Source of the DNA: Hydrangea macrophylla
Lineage: Eukaryota; Streptophyta; Magnoliopsida; Cornales; Hydrangeaceae
Assembly: GCA_033977485.1 (NCBI GenBank)
Contig: CM066995.1
Location: 50,839,162-50,903,161 of the forward strand
Direction: 5' to 3'
Length of the DNA: 64,000 nt
Position 1 is the first letter of the stretch. Each line of letters begins with the position of its first letter. Below the pieces are notes generated by a model. That model made no database searches. It worked only from the letters and a program-made list of their open reading frames with translations, and was not told where the DNA came from. Both the position numbers and the translations under genes were made by a program. Below, piece by piece: positions 34,054-45,043 of this stretch.

Positions 34054-35241
34054 TGTGGTAGGTTCTAGTGTGATATCTGTAAGAGATAGGATGTATGCAA
34101 CACGTAAGCAGGTTAGTACACGTGGAACAACTGATAAAATGTGATAATATAATGCAGAAGTGTGGTAGAATAATATTATGTAAAAATGATAAACAGGATT
34201 CGAAGAGAATATGGCTCGGGTGAGAACCAAGGTAGCCTCAAATAAGAGAAAGAGAAAGCAATAGCAGACCGAGGTCTAGGCGAGGATGTGGTGGCTAATG
34301 TGGGGTAGAACCCGGTTGGTGTTGGTAAGTGGTATTGTAAGGTGATCCGAGTGATGTTGGGAGATGGGCTAAGTATTGATAAGACCCAAAGGCTTGAGAG
34401 TGAGGGTGAAGTAGCTATCAGTGATTTAGGGAGTTAAGGGAAATGGTGAGAGCAAGAGTCTCTTAGCTAGATTGTTGTGAGTCTATGTTGGGTTTAGTTG
34501 AGTTAGATTGTGTAGAATGAAGTTGGTACTTATAGAGGGAGTAGTGAGGGGTTATGAGACAACTAGAGAAAGCTGAGTTGGCCTTCTCGGAGTGATCCGT
34601 CTGCTTAAGGTAGGTATGGGCATTAAATGAGATGTTGATTTGGCATAGGCTTGGGATAAGCAAATCAGATATGAGGGGTGTGTTGTAACTTGGTGGCAGA
34701 TAAACACTATGGAGTTGTCAAAGGGGGAAGACATTCCATTGGTGCAGATGTTTAAGCAAGGGAAGATACCAAGTATCATGCCATTGGTTCGTAGAAGGTA
34801 AGCGATGGTAAATTCCAAGGCTTGGTCATTGGTGTAGAGTATTAAGCAACATTGAAGTGACCTGGCTATGGGGTTCAAAGGTTTCAGCGGATGTTGTGAT
34901 CATTGACTCCTCTAATTGGTTGTGAGGTTAGTGGGGTAGGGCACGTAAAAGTCACGTGTCTCTCTCTCTCTATTTGGAACCATCCCTAGCTTTGCCTATG
35001 AGAGGCGTTAGCTAAGGAGAAGCCCTTAGTCCTAGTCACCTAGCCAAAAACTCCCGATATCCCAATGGGTGTGGCCACCCTTAGGTACTGCTTCCCGACC
35101 AAGGGTGAGTGTCTCGAGTGGCAAGAGTGTGTATTTAGTATTTAATAATTAGCATTTCAGTAGCATGTAGTCCTTGATGGGTAGAGACACTAGCGAGTGA
35201 GATCCAGAGAGCGGTTTGTGAGTAGGGATCTGGAGAGTAAG
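34054..35241 (-). repeat. LARD-like 3' LTR, part 1
   Basis: From tgtggtaggttctagtgtg to gatctggagagtaag, where the Tekay LTR begins. It parallels 57888-59154 without that copy's GT/GA microsatellite. The minus-strand TATA box lies at 34528-34537. Confidence 0.65.
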
Positions 35242-35594
35242 TGTAATACCCTGTATTTTTAGTGTACTTTTGTATTTCTGTATATATAAATAAGACCCTT
35301 TGATTAATTCTTGTCTTTGTTATATTTAAGGTCCCAATCGATTGGTCTTTATACCAATCGATTTCCATCTTTTGAACCCTAATCGATTGGAATCCTGCGG
35401 ACCTGAATTCATTACGTGGCACTATCCCAATCGATTGCCTTGAAATATCTATGACCAATCGATTGCCTCTAGTTTCAATTGATTGGCACCAGTAGAGACA
35501 AGTTTTCATCTTTGCTTCATGTTTTGACACGTGGTAATCTCATTTCTCTATATATATGGACCCCTTTCGTCCATTTTGAGATTGTTAGGCAGTT

Positions 35595-35599
<5 letters not shown>

Positions 35600-35642
<43 letters not shown>

Positions 35643-35731
35643 TGTGTGTGTATATGTGTATGTGTGTGTGTGTGTGTGTATGATACATATATATTACACA
35701 CACCCATACATACACACACATATATATACAC

Positions 35732-35762
<31 letters not shown>
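35600..35762. repeat. GA, GT and CA microsatellites in Tekay LTR 1
   Basis: A (GA)n run, then (GT)n, ATACATATATATTACACAC and (CA)n. Open frames across it are produced by the repeats themselves. Confidence 0.8.
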
Positions 35763-35764
<2 letters not shown>

Positions 35765-36699
35765 TTGGAAGCAGAAAAGAAGAAGAAGATAAGGAAAAGA
35801 AATAGAGGAGGAACAAGAAACAGAAAGAGAAAGAGAAAGAAAGAGAGACAATAGAGGTAGAGAGCAAGAGGAAGAGGAGAGGGAAAGCTTCAAGTGCCAT
35901 AGCCAAATAACACCCAAACGCACCTTAGATGACTCCAACTCACTTGGTCCCTTTATTATGAAGTTTTACAAGTTTTAGAGAAGTTTAGACTTAAGAATTA
36001 CGTCCTTCAGACATTTAAATCTGCTAGACTAAGTTTCTACTGGAGAAGACGAAGTCCCAATCGATTGGTACTTTTTCAAATCAATTACTATAGAATCCAA
36101 TCGATTGCCATTATTTGTATACCAATTGATTTCCAAAGTTGTCAATCAATTAGCATTGATGGTAACCCAATCGATTGGCAAATGCAGAATACTGATTCTT
36201 TCGTGTAATTATTATAAAGGAGTTCGATCGTCCGATTATCGAGCCCGACTTCCATGGTGTGACTATGGGGTAATAAGTGATAAGGTGATACAGTATTGGA
36301 ATAATACACACGTTGAATAATGGATTAATGCATTTAAACAGTGGAACCATTGATGTAATGTTGGTAACCGAATTGAAAAACCAACATGCATAGTCATGGG
36401 TCTATCGAACGTCGAGGTTACCACTATTTGCAATTGTGAGTATGAATACGGTTGCGAAGATCGTATTATGATAGGTATGCAATCCTAAGGTGTTGAGTTA
36501 GGACCGGGTTTACGTGTCATGTTTTATGTATGATAAGAGTTGGACTGCGTGTAGGATTTGGGAGGTTATGTGATGTGGGACTTCGTGTCGAGTTTAATAT
36601 ATCAGGGCTGCATGCCATAACGTGTCGGGACTATAGTAGCGTTGCATATTGGGGCTGCATGTCATAGTAGCATATCGGGGCTGCATGTTGTAATAGTAT

Positions 36700-36870
36700 G
36701 GCGAAGCTAAGTGTTGTGGTATTGCTGAGTGCTGTGGTATTGCTGAGTGCTATGATATTGCTGAGTGTTGTAGTATTGCTGAGTGATGTGCTATTGCTGA
36801 GTGCTGTAGTATTATTGAGTGCTGTGATATCACTGAGTACAGAGGTATGGTAAAGCTAGATGTAGTGGTA
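36700..36870. repeat. 18-bp tandem repeats in Tekay LTR 1
   Basis: Unit approximately tattgctgagtgctgtgg, about eight copies. Homologous arrays lie at 43815-44105 and 50365-50560. Confidence 0.7.
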
Positions 36871-38043
36871 TAGCGGAGCTGAGAGCTGTAGTATGTCAGG
36901 GCTGCATGCCATATTATATCAGGGCTGCGAGCGGTATTATATCAGGGTGGATTGGCTGAAACGATAGGACTATGTGTTAGGATTTGATAGCTTATGTGGT
37001 ATTGGACTATGTGTCTATTTTATGTGTTAGAGATTGGGATTACATGTCAGGTTTGAACAAGTCATGATGTATATATTAGGCTACGTGCCAGGTTAGAAAG
37101 GGATTGTCAAGGAATGAGTTGTGTATTGTGAGAAGTAAGGCTGCGTGCGTGATGTGGACTCAAGAGTCTATGTTATGATGAGATTAGGACGATATCAATT
37201 ATACCTATCGTGTTGGTGCATTCATGAACGTGAATGATGAGATGATTCTTAATAATGTTGTTGTTATATATGATACAAATCTATAGATACTCTATTAGTG
37301 TTTGCTTTCACTCAGCTTTCGTAGCTGACGACGTTTTATGTTGTTGGATATTCGAGTATGTAGGTGATGCATATAATTGGTTATGAGTATGTAGGTGATG
37401 CATACATGGATAGAGGCTACGATGATGGAGCCTATGATAACGGAGGCAATCCTGGTGCTAACTACTACGCAAGTTGAAGACTTGGAGCTTACTGTTGATA
37501 ATTTATGCTTATGATTTTAGAGACTCTGTAATAGTTACGTTTATAATCGCCATATGTTGCCATAATACTTTAATTATGTTTTTGCAAATACTTAAGGTTT
37601 GTAATAGTTTAGTATTAAACTCTGATTTTAACTATAGAACTTAGATATTCCAAATACGTGGTTTAACCCAGTACTCTGAGGATTAGGTCCTAGTGATTGG
37701 CAATATGGTAACTTTCAACTGTCATGGCCTACATGTCCAAAAAGGATTTTATTTTCTCTATTTTTCCTACTGCGAGGCATGACAGGATTTTTGATATCAA
37801 AGCCTAGGTTTAGTAGTCACGCTCACCAATTGTCCCACATTTTTTGAGTTTGAACCTAAAGATTCCGTGAGATATGGGTTGACTCTAAGTCAGTGTTTTG
37901 GAGATCGTCCCTATGGAGTTCTCCGTGTTATTAATGTGATAATAGTTATAACTATTATGTTTTATTATAGTTTACTTTCTATGATTATTTCTGGATTGAC
38001 GACTAACCGATAGACGTCTATATAGGTACCCAACCCTACTGCA

Positions 38044-41000
38044 TTGATGGCAGGAATGCCTACCCGGAATTGTCCTGTACAAATTGAAGATGCACTCCCA
38101 GCACCCCAAGCTACTGATCCAACTGAACTGTTCGAAGCCTTTGTGCGAAGAATGGAACGAATTAACAATCCAAATGTGAACAACGGTATTAACCACAGAC
38201 CACCCCCTTCAGGCCAGTTGAGGATAGAATAGTAGAGCGTTTTCATCACTTTGATCTGGAGAAGTTTGACGAAAATACTAAGCCATGGCAAGGAGAACAG
38301 TGGCTCCAAGAGATGGAAGCAATCTTTGATACTTTAGGATATAATGAGATCGAGAAGCGTCGACTGGAGACATTCCAGTTGACTTATGCGGCAATCAATT
38401 GGTGGGATTCGGAGAAAGCAACCGTAGGAGAAGACGCAGTTGGACGAATGCCATGGATCACATTTAAAGGGTTATTTCTAGAGAATTACTTTCCTCAGAT
38501 GGAGTGGAATAAGAAGGAGAGGGAATTGATTGAGCTCAAATAAGAAAACCTAATCGTGAGAGAGTCTACGGTATAGTTTGAATGGCTATCTTGTTTCGCC
38601 CTTCATATAATCGATACCCCAGAGAAGAAGAACCGAGAGTATCAGCAGAGCCTCTCACTACCACTACAACAGATGACTCTGAATCATCAGGGTCAAACCT
38701 TCAAAGCTATGGTAGGAATGGCAGTTGGTCATGAGGAAATTAACGGTCGGGAGCAAAGATTATTGGGAATCGGCCACCACCCAAGAATAACCAAGGACCA
38801 AGACCTCGATTGCGGTTCCAATAGAACAAGCGCAACTGGACTGGTGAAAGGAAGTAACAACCTACAATTCCTCAGAACCTCTATGCTGCAAATCAAGCAC
38901 CTACCCCATAAGGACTCCCTGCTACTATTTGAAGAAATACCAATGGATGATTCAACTATGGGAAGCCAGGCCATGTGGCTAAGGATTACCGAGCTCCCAA
39001 GAACTATAACCGGTCAGGCATTCACTGTTATAACTGTGGCAATCACGGCTACATCAGGAAGGATTGTAGAGCACCCCCTAGGGCATAAAACGAACCAGCT
39101 ACTCGGGGCCAATTTGGACAGGCTCATATGAATGCTATCCTCCCAAAAAAATGCAAGATTTGATAAGGCTGAATAGTAGAACACGGAAGGTACTTTTACG
39201 TTATTTAGCACTCGAGTTAAAGTACTATTTGATACCGGTGCTTCGAATTCGTTTATTGTTATCGTAATTGTTAAACTTTTGGGTTTAGTACCCCAGGCGC
39301 TTAAGGTAGCCTTGAATGCGATATCACCTTTGGGAGTGACCGTGAGATTAGGAAAAGTGTGCAAGGACTGTACCTTAACCCTCGAGGATAGGATTCTTCT
39401 AGTAGATCTAATCGTTTTGTCAATGAAGGAATTTGACATCATCTTAGGATTTGATTGACTCATGAATTATCGTGCTAAGTTGGATTGTGCTAATAAGATG
39501 ATTACCTTTTTGGTACAAGAAAATTAGCCTTTTGATTTTCAATGCAACCCCTCTAGTGATGCTTTTCTCACTAGTCGCCTAGCAGCTATCTAGAGCTCAA
39601 GTTCAAAAATCACAGTTACACAGATTCTTGTAGTCTGAGACTTCGAATATGTGTTTCAGAATATTTTAGGATTGCCACCTAAGCGAGAGATTGACTTTTG
39701 TATCGAGCTAGTGCCCGACATTTTACCACAATCAAAGGCTCCTTATCGGATGGTACCAACGGAGATGCAAGAGCTGAAGAAGCAAGTACAGGAGTTAAAA
39801 GATCTCAAGTTTGTTTAACCTAGCACGTCGCCTTGGGGAGCGCCAGTGCTATTCGTTAAGAAGAAGGACGGAACTCAATGACATTGTATCGACTATAGGG
39901 AGCTCAACAAGGTGACGATTAGAAATAGGTACCCAATCCTTAGAATTGATGATCTGTTTAATCAGCTACAAGGAGCGACGATTTTCTCGAAAATTGATCT
40001 ATGATCGGGATATCACCAACTGTTGGTTCGACCTGAGGATATCTTGAAGACTTCTTTCAGGACAAGGAATGAGCATTATGAATTCTTGGTTATGTCTTTT
40101 GGATTAACCAATGCCCTAGCGGTATTCATGGACCTAATGAACAGAGTATTTAGTCCCAACTTAGATTAGTTCATTATCATGTTCATAGATGATATTCTGA
40201 TCTATTCAAAGACTAAGGTTGAACATGAGGAACATATAAGAATCGCACGATAAACCCTCTGAGATAATCAACTGTATGCAAAGTTCAGCAAGTGCGAGTT
40301 CTGGCTGAAAGAAGTCAAATTTTTAGGACATGTTGTCTCACAAGATGTAATAGTCGTAGACTCGTCAAAGACAGACGTAGTTTTAGATTAGAATATACCA
40401 ACCACCGTAATGGAAGTTCGAAGTTTTCTTGGTTTGGCTGGATACTATCGGAGATTCGTGGAAGGATTCTCCAAGATTGTAGCTCCTCTTACCAAACTAA
40501 CGAAGAAGGACTTGAAGTTTGAATGGGGTAACAAGCATGAATGCGCATTCTAGGAATTGAAAAAAAGATTGACCACTATGCCAGTGCTTGTGATACCTAA
40601 GAGTGGTGAGCAGTTTACCATTTATAGTGATGCTTCACACCAAGGACTCGGACGTGTTCTGATGCAAGATGGAATGGTAATAACATATGGATCGCGATAA
40701 TTGTAACCCTATGAGTTGAATTACCCGACGCATGACCTCGAGCTAGCAGCGATTGTTTTTGTACTCAATATTTGGAGGCATTATCTCTGCGGTGAGAAGT
40801 TTGATCTATTTTTAGATCATAAGAGTATGAGATACTTCTTCTCTCAAAGGGAGTTAAACATGAGGCAACGACGTTGGATGGAATTGTTAAAGGACTACAA
40901 TTTTATGTTGTAGTATCACCCCGGAAAGGCAAACGTAGTGGCCGATGCGTTGAGTCAGAAACCCTATAGGATTATAGTAGGTTCTCTTATGGTCAAAGAG

Positions 41001-42282
41001 TGGCAAGCATTGGAAACTTTGACTGAATTCGGTATTCAAGCCTCAAATCCAAGTGAAGGGCGACACTTTGGATGTCTCATGGTGCAACCGACCCTTATCA
41101 GTCATATTTTGAAGGCACAGACTTCGGGAGTGGTTCGTATGCAATGCGGTAAAAGAACAAGAGAATTAGAGTATTGGTGCTGACAGAGCACTCAGATGTA
41201 GAGATAAACTTTGTATGCCGGATGAAGGTGATCTTAGAAAGGATATACTGGATGAAGTGCATAAGCTGCAAATGACTATCCACCCAGGAGGTACGAAGAT
41301 GTACAAAGGTTTGAAGAGGAACTTCTAGTGGGAAGGGATGAAGCAACAAGTTGTTGAGCATGTGTCTCAATATCTTACGTGTAAGCAAGTGAAAGTAGAA
41401 CATTAGAAACCATCCGGACTTTTGCAACCATTACCAATTTGTAGAAGGAAGTGGGAACATATAACTATGGATTTCGTGGTAGGTTTACCAAGGTCATAGA
41501 AAAACCATGCTCTATTTGGGTAGTTGTGGATCGACTTACCAAATCAGTGCATTTCATAGCACACTGTATATCATACCCGGTCAAATGTTTGAGCCGTATG
41601 TATATACAATAAGTCATGCAACTGCACGGTGTACCAGTCTCTATCGTATTCGACTGTGATTCGAGATTCCCTATAGAGTTCTGGAAGAGTCTATAGATAA
41701 CTTTGGGAATGGCGTTAAACTTGAGCACTACATTTCAATAACAGACTAATGGACAGATTGAACGAATTAACCAAGTAATGGAAGACATGTTTCGAGCATG
41801 TGTTATTGATTTTGAGAGCTCATGGGAGACTCATCTACTGCTGATAGAATTTGTGTACAACAACAGCCACCATTCGAGTATCTCCAATGCGAGGAATTGT
41901 CAGATTTGGATAGAAGAGAGGAAAGCTAGTATCGCTTTTCATTAGACCTTTTGAAATCCTCGAATGTATAGGAAAGGTTGCCTACTAATTCGCGTTGCCT
42001 CCTAAAATGTTAGGAGTCCACAACGTATTCCACGTTAGCATGTTGATGAAGTGTGCTTACAACCCGAGTCATAAGATCAACTTTAAAGACATTGAGGTAA
42101 ATGACAATGTATCATTGCATGAAGGACCAGTACGAATTTTGGATCGAAGAGTTAAGAAGCTGAGGAACAAGGAAATTCCATTGGTGAAGATCCAGTGGAA
42201 GTTTCATGACGAAGGAGAAGCTCTTTGGGAGTTAGAGTCGGAGATGCGTGAGAAGTATCCTGAGTTGTTTAGCAACGCTTAG
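38044..42282 (+). pseudogene. Tekay gag-pol, copy 1, degraded
   Basis: Order of domains: gag (about 38044-38640; MAGMPTRNC, FDTLGYNEIEKRRLE, WWDSEKA, W-TFKGLFLENYFPQ), knuckle region (38945-39075; CYNCGNHGYIRKDC with His changed to Tyr), protease (DTGAS at 39231), RT (about 39720-40350; FIDD at 40182-40193), RNase H (IYSDAS at 40619), integrase (about 41180-41900; VVDRLTKSVHF) and a chromodomain-type tail (41995-42282). In an active element these make capsid, protease, reverse transcriptase and an integrase that targets heterochromatin. At least ten stops and several frameshifts (one in the integrase after QVMEDM, with part deleted near 41885) inactivate it. Many stops are TGG or CAG/CAA to TAG/TGA changes, as expected from C-to-T decay of methylated DNA. 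Confidence 0.8.
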
Positions 42283-42308
42283 TTCAAATTTCAGGGATGA
42301 TATCTTTA

Positions 42309-42323
42309 TTTAGAGGGGGGTGA
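42309..42323 (+). other. Polypurine tract, Tekay copy 1
   Basis: atttagaggggggtga-type tract directly before LTR 2. The corresponding tract of copy 2 is at about 48838-48852. Confidence 0.6.
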
Positions 42324-45043
42324 TGTAATACCTTGTATTTTTAGTGTACTTTTTTATTTCTGTATATATAAATAAGACCCTTTGGTTTATTCTTGTCTTT
42401 GTTATATTAGGTCCCAATCGATTAGTCTTTATACCAATCGATTTCCATCTTTTGAACCCCAATCCATCTTTCTAATCGATTGGAATTCTGCCAACCTAAA
42501 TTCATTACGTGGCATTATCCCAATCGATTGCCTTGTTATCTAATCGATTGCCTCGAAATATCTGTGACCAATTGATTGCCTCTGGTTCCAATCGATTGGC
42601 ACCAACAAAGACAACTTTTCTTTTTTGCTTCGTGTGTTGACACATGGCAATCTCATTTTTCTATATATATGGATCCCTTTTGTCCATTTTGAGGTTGTTA
42701 GACAATTCTTGAAAGAGAGAGAGAGTGTGTGTGTGATACATATATATTATACACACCCATACACATATACACACACACACATATATATATATATATACAC
42801 AACACACACACACTGCTGGAAGTAGAGAAGAAGAAGAAGAAGAAGAAGAAGAAGAAGATATGGAAAATAGAAAGAAAAAGAGAGACAGAGGAGGCAGAGG
42901 GCAAGAGGAAGAGGATAGGGAAAGCTTCAAGCTCCATAGCCAAATCAAACCCAAACGCACCTTAGGTGAGTCCCACTCACTTGCTCCCTTTATTATGAAG
43001 TTTTACAAGTTTTGGAGAAGTTTAGACGTAAGAATTACGTCCTTCTAACATTTAAATCTACTGGACTAAGTTTCTGCTGGAGAAGATGAAGTCCCAATTG
43101 ACTGGTAGTTTTTCTAAACAATTACTATAGAATCCAATCGATTGGATAGTTTCCAATCGAATGCCATTATTTGTATACTAATTGATTATCAAAGTTGTTA
43201 ATCGATTGGCATTGATGGTGATCCAATCGATTGGCCACTATCCCAATCGATTGGCAAATGCAGAATACAGATTGTTTCGTTTAATTATTATATAAGGGGT
43301 TCGATCGTCTGATTATCGATCCGGACTTCCGTGGTATGACTATGGGGTAATAAGTGATAAGGTGATACAACATTGGAATAATACACACGTTGAATAATGG
43401 ATTAATGCATTTAAATAGTGGAACCGTTGATGTAATGTTGTTAACTGAATTGGGAAACTGAAATGCATGGTCATGGGTCTGTCGATTGTAGAGGTCGATA
43501 CTATTTGCAATTGTGAGTATGAATACGGTCGTGAAGATTGTATGATGATAGGTATGGGATCCTAAGGTGTTGAGTTAGGACTAGGTTTACGTGTCAGGTT
43601 TTAAATATGATAAGAGTTGGAGTGCCGAGTGCGTGTCAGCTTTGGGAGGTTATATGATGTGGGACTTCGTGTCGAGTTTAATATATCAGGGCTGCGTGTC
43701 ATAACGTGTTAGGACTAGAGTGCCATAGCATATTGGGGCTACGTGCCATAGTAGCATATCGGGGCTACGTGCCATAGTAGCATATCGGGGCTACGTGCCG
43801 TAATAGAATGGCAAAGCTGAGTGCTACGGTATTGCTAAGTGTTGTGATATTACTAAGTGCTATAGTATTGCTAAATGTAATGATATTGCTGAGTACTATG
43901 ATATTGTTGAGTGTTATGATATTTCTGAGTGTTGTGATATTGCTGAGTGCTATAGTATTGCTAAATGTAATGATATTGCTGAGTACTATGATATTGTTGA
44001 GTGTTATGATATTTCTGAGTGTTGCGATATTGCTGAGTGCTATAGTATTGCTGAGTGTTGTGCTATTGCTGATTGTTGTAGTATTGCTGGGTGTTGTGAT
44101 ATCACTAAGTATAGTGGTATGTTGGAGCTAAGTGCAGTGGTATAGCGGAGCTGAGAGCTGTAGAATGTCATGGCTGCATGCCGTATTATATCAGGGCTGC
44201 ATGCCCTATCCTATTAGGGCGGATTAGCCAGAATGTTAGGACTGTATGGTGGGATTTGATAGCTCATGTGGTATATCACTACATGTATGTTATATGTGTT
44301 AGAGATTGGGACTGTGTGTCTTGTTTGAACAAGTCAAGATGTATTGTATTACGTGTCAGGTTAGAGAGGGATTGTCAAGGAATAAGTTGAGTACTGTGAG
44401 AAGTAAGGTTGCATGCGTGATGTGGTCCCAAGAATCCATGTTATAATGAGATTGGGACGATATCAATTATACCTATCGAGTTGGTGCATTCATGAACATG
44501 AACGATGAGATGATTCTTAATAATGTTGTTGTTATATATGATACAAATCTATAGATACTCTGTTAGTGTTTGCTTTCCCTCGGCTTTCGTATCTGATGAT
44601 ATTTTATGCTGCTGTATATTCGACGTCCAGCTGGCCAGGGTTATGAGTATGTAGGTGATGCATACATGGATAGAGGCTACGAGGATGGACCCTACAATGA
44701 CGTAAGCTATGCTGGTGCTGAAACTACACAAGCTGAAGACTTGGAGTTTGCTGTTGATAGTTTATGATTATGTTTTTAGAGACTCTGTAATAGTTACATT
44801 TATAATCAGCATATGTTGCCGTAATACTTTAATTATGTTTCTGAAGATACTTAAGGTTTGTAGTAGTTTAGTATTAAACTCTAATATTATATATCAAACT
44901 TAGATATTCCAAATACGTGGTTTAACCCAATACTCTGATGAATACACCTTAATGATGGGTAATATGGTGACTTTCAACTGTCATGGCCTACAGGTCTAAA
45001 AAGTATTTTATTTTCTCTATTTTTGCTACTGTGGGGCATGACA
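42324..45043 (+). repeat. Tekay LTR 2 (shared middle LTR)
   Basis: From TGTAATACC to ggggcatgaca, then ggatttttggtatcaaagcc, a better-kept primer site. Same layout as LTR 1: cluster A 42413-42602, TATATATA at 42663-42670, microsatellites 42717-42812, a GAA run 42829-42856, the ggtgagtcccactcact site at 42965, cluster B 43093-43257, and 18-bp repeats 43815-44105. Confidence 0.7.

Larger units (their letters stand above)
35242..37784 (+). repeat. Tekay LTR 1
   Basis: From TGTAATACCC to ggcatgaca. In order: palindrome cluster A (35334-35488), TATA box TATATATA (35549-35557), GA run (35600-35640) and GT/CA runs (35641-35762), a GA-rich leader, the inverted-repeat site near 35927 (here mutated to gatgactccaactcac), cluster B (36057-36179), 24-bp repeats ending gcatgtcatag (36600-36690) and 18-bp repeats (36700-36870). 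It is followed by a primer-site-like gatatcaaagcc. Confidence 0.7.

Noticed and set aside
35548..35906. Several frames over GA/CA microsatellites (also 42661-42965, 49272-49592, 30115-30543)
   Set aside because: Dinucleotide and trinucleotide repeats have no stops; the proteins are repeats of two or three residues.
36700..36870. CRISPR-like array
   Set aside because: The repeats are contiguous 18-bp units without unique spacers, in a plant LTR.
43808..44131. 107-residue hydrophobic protein, and a similar one at 50337-50585
   Set aside because: The frame is created by an 18-bp tandem repeat inside an LTR. It has no signal of a real gene beyond being open; listed as a low-interest finding only.
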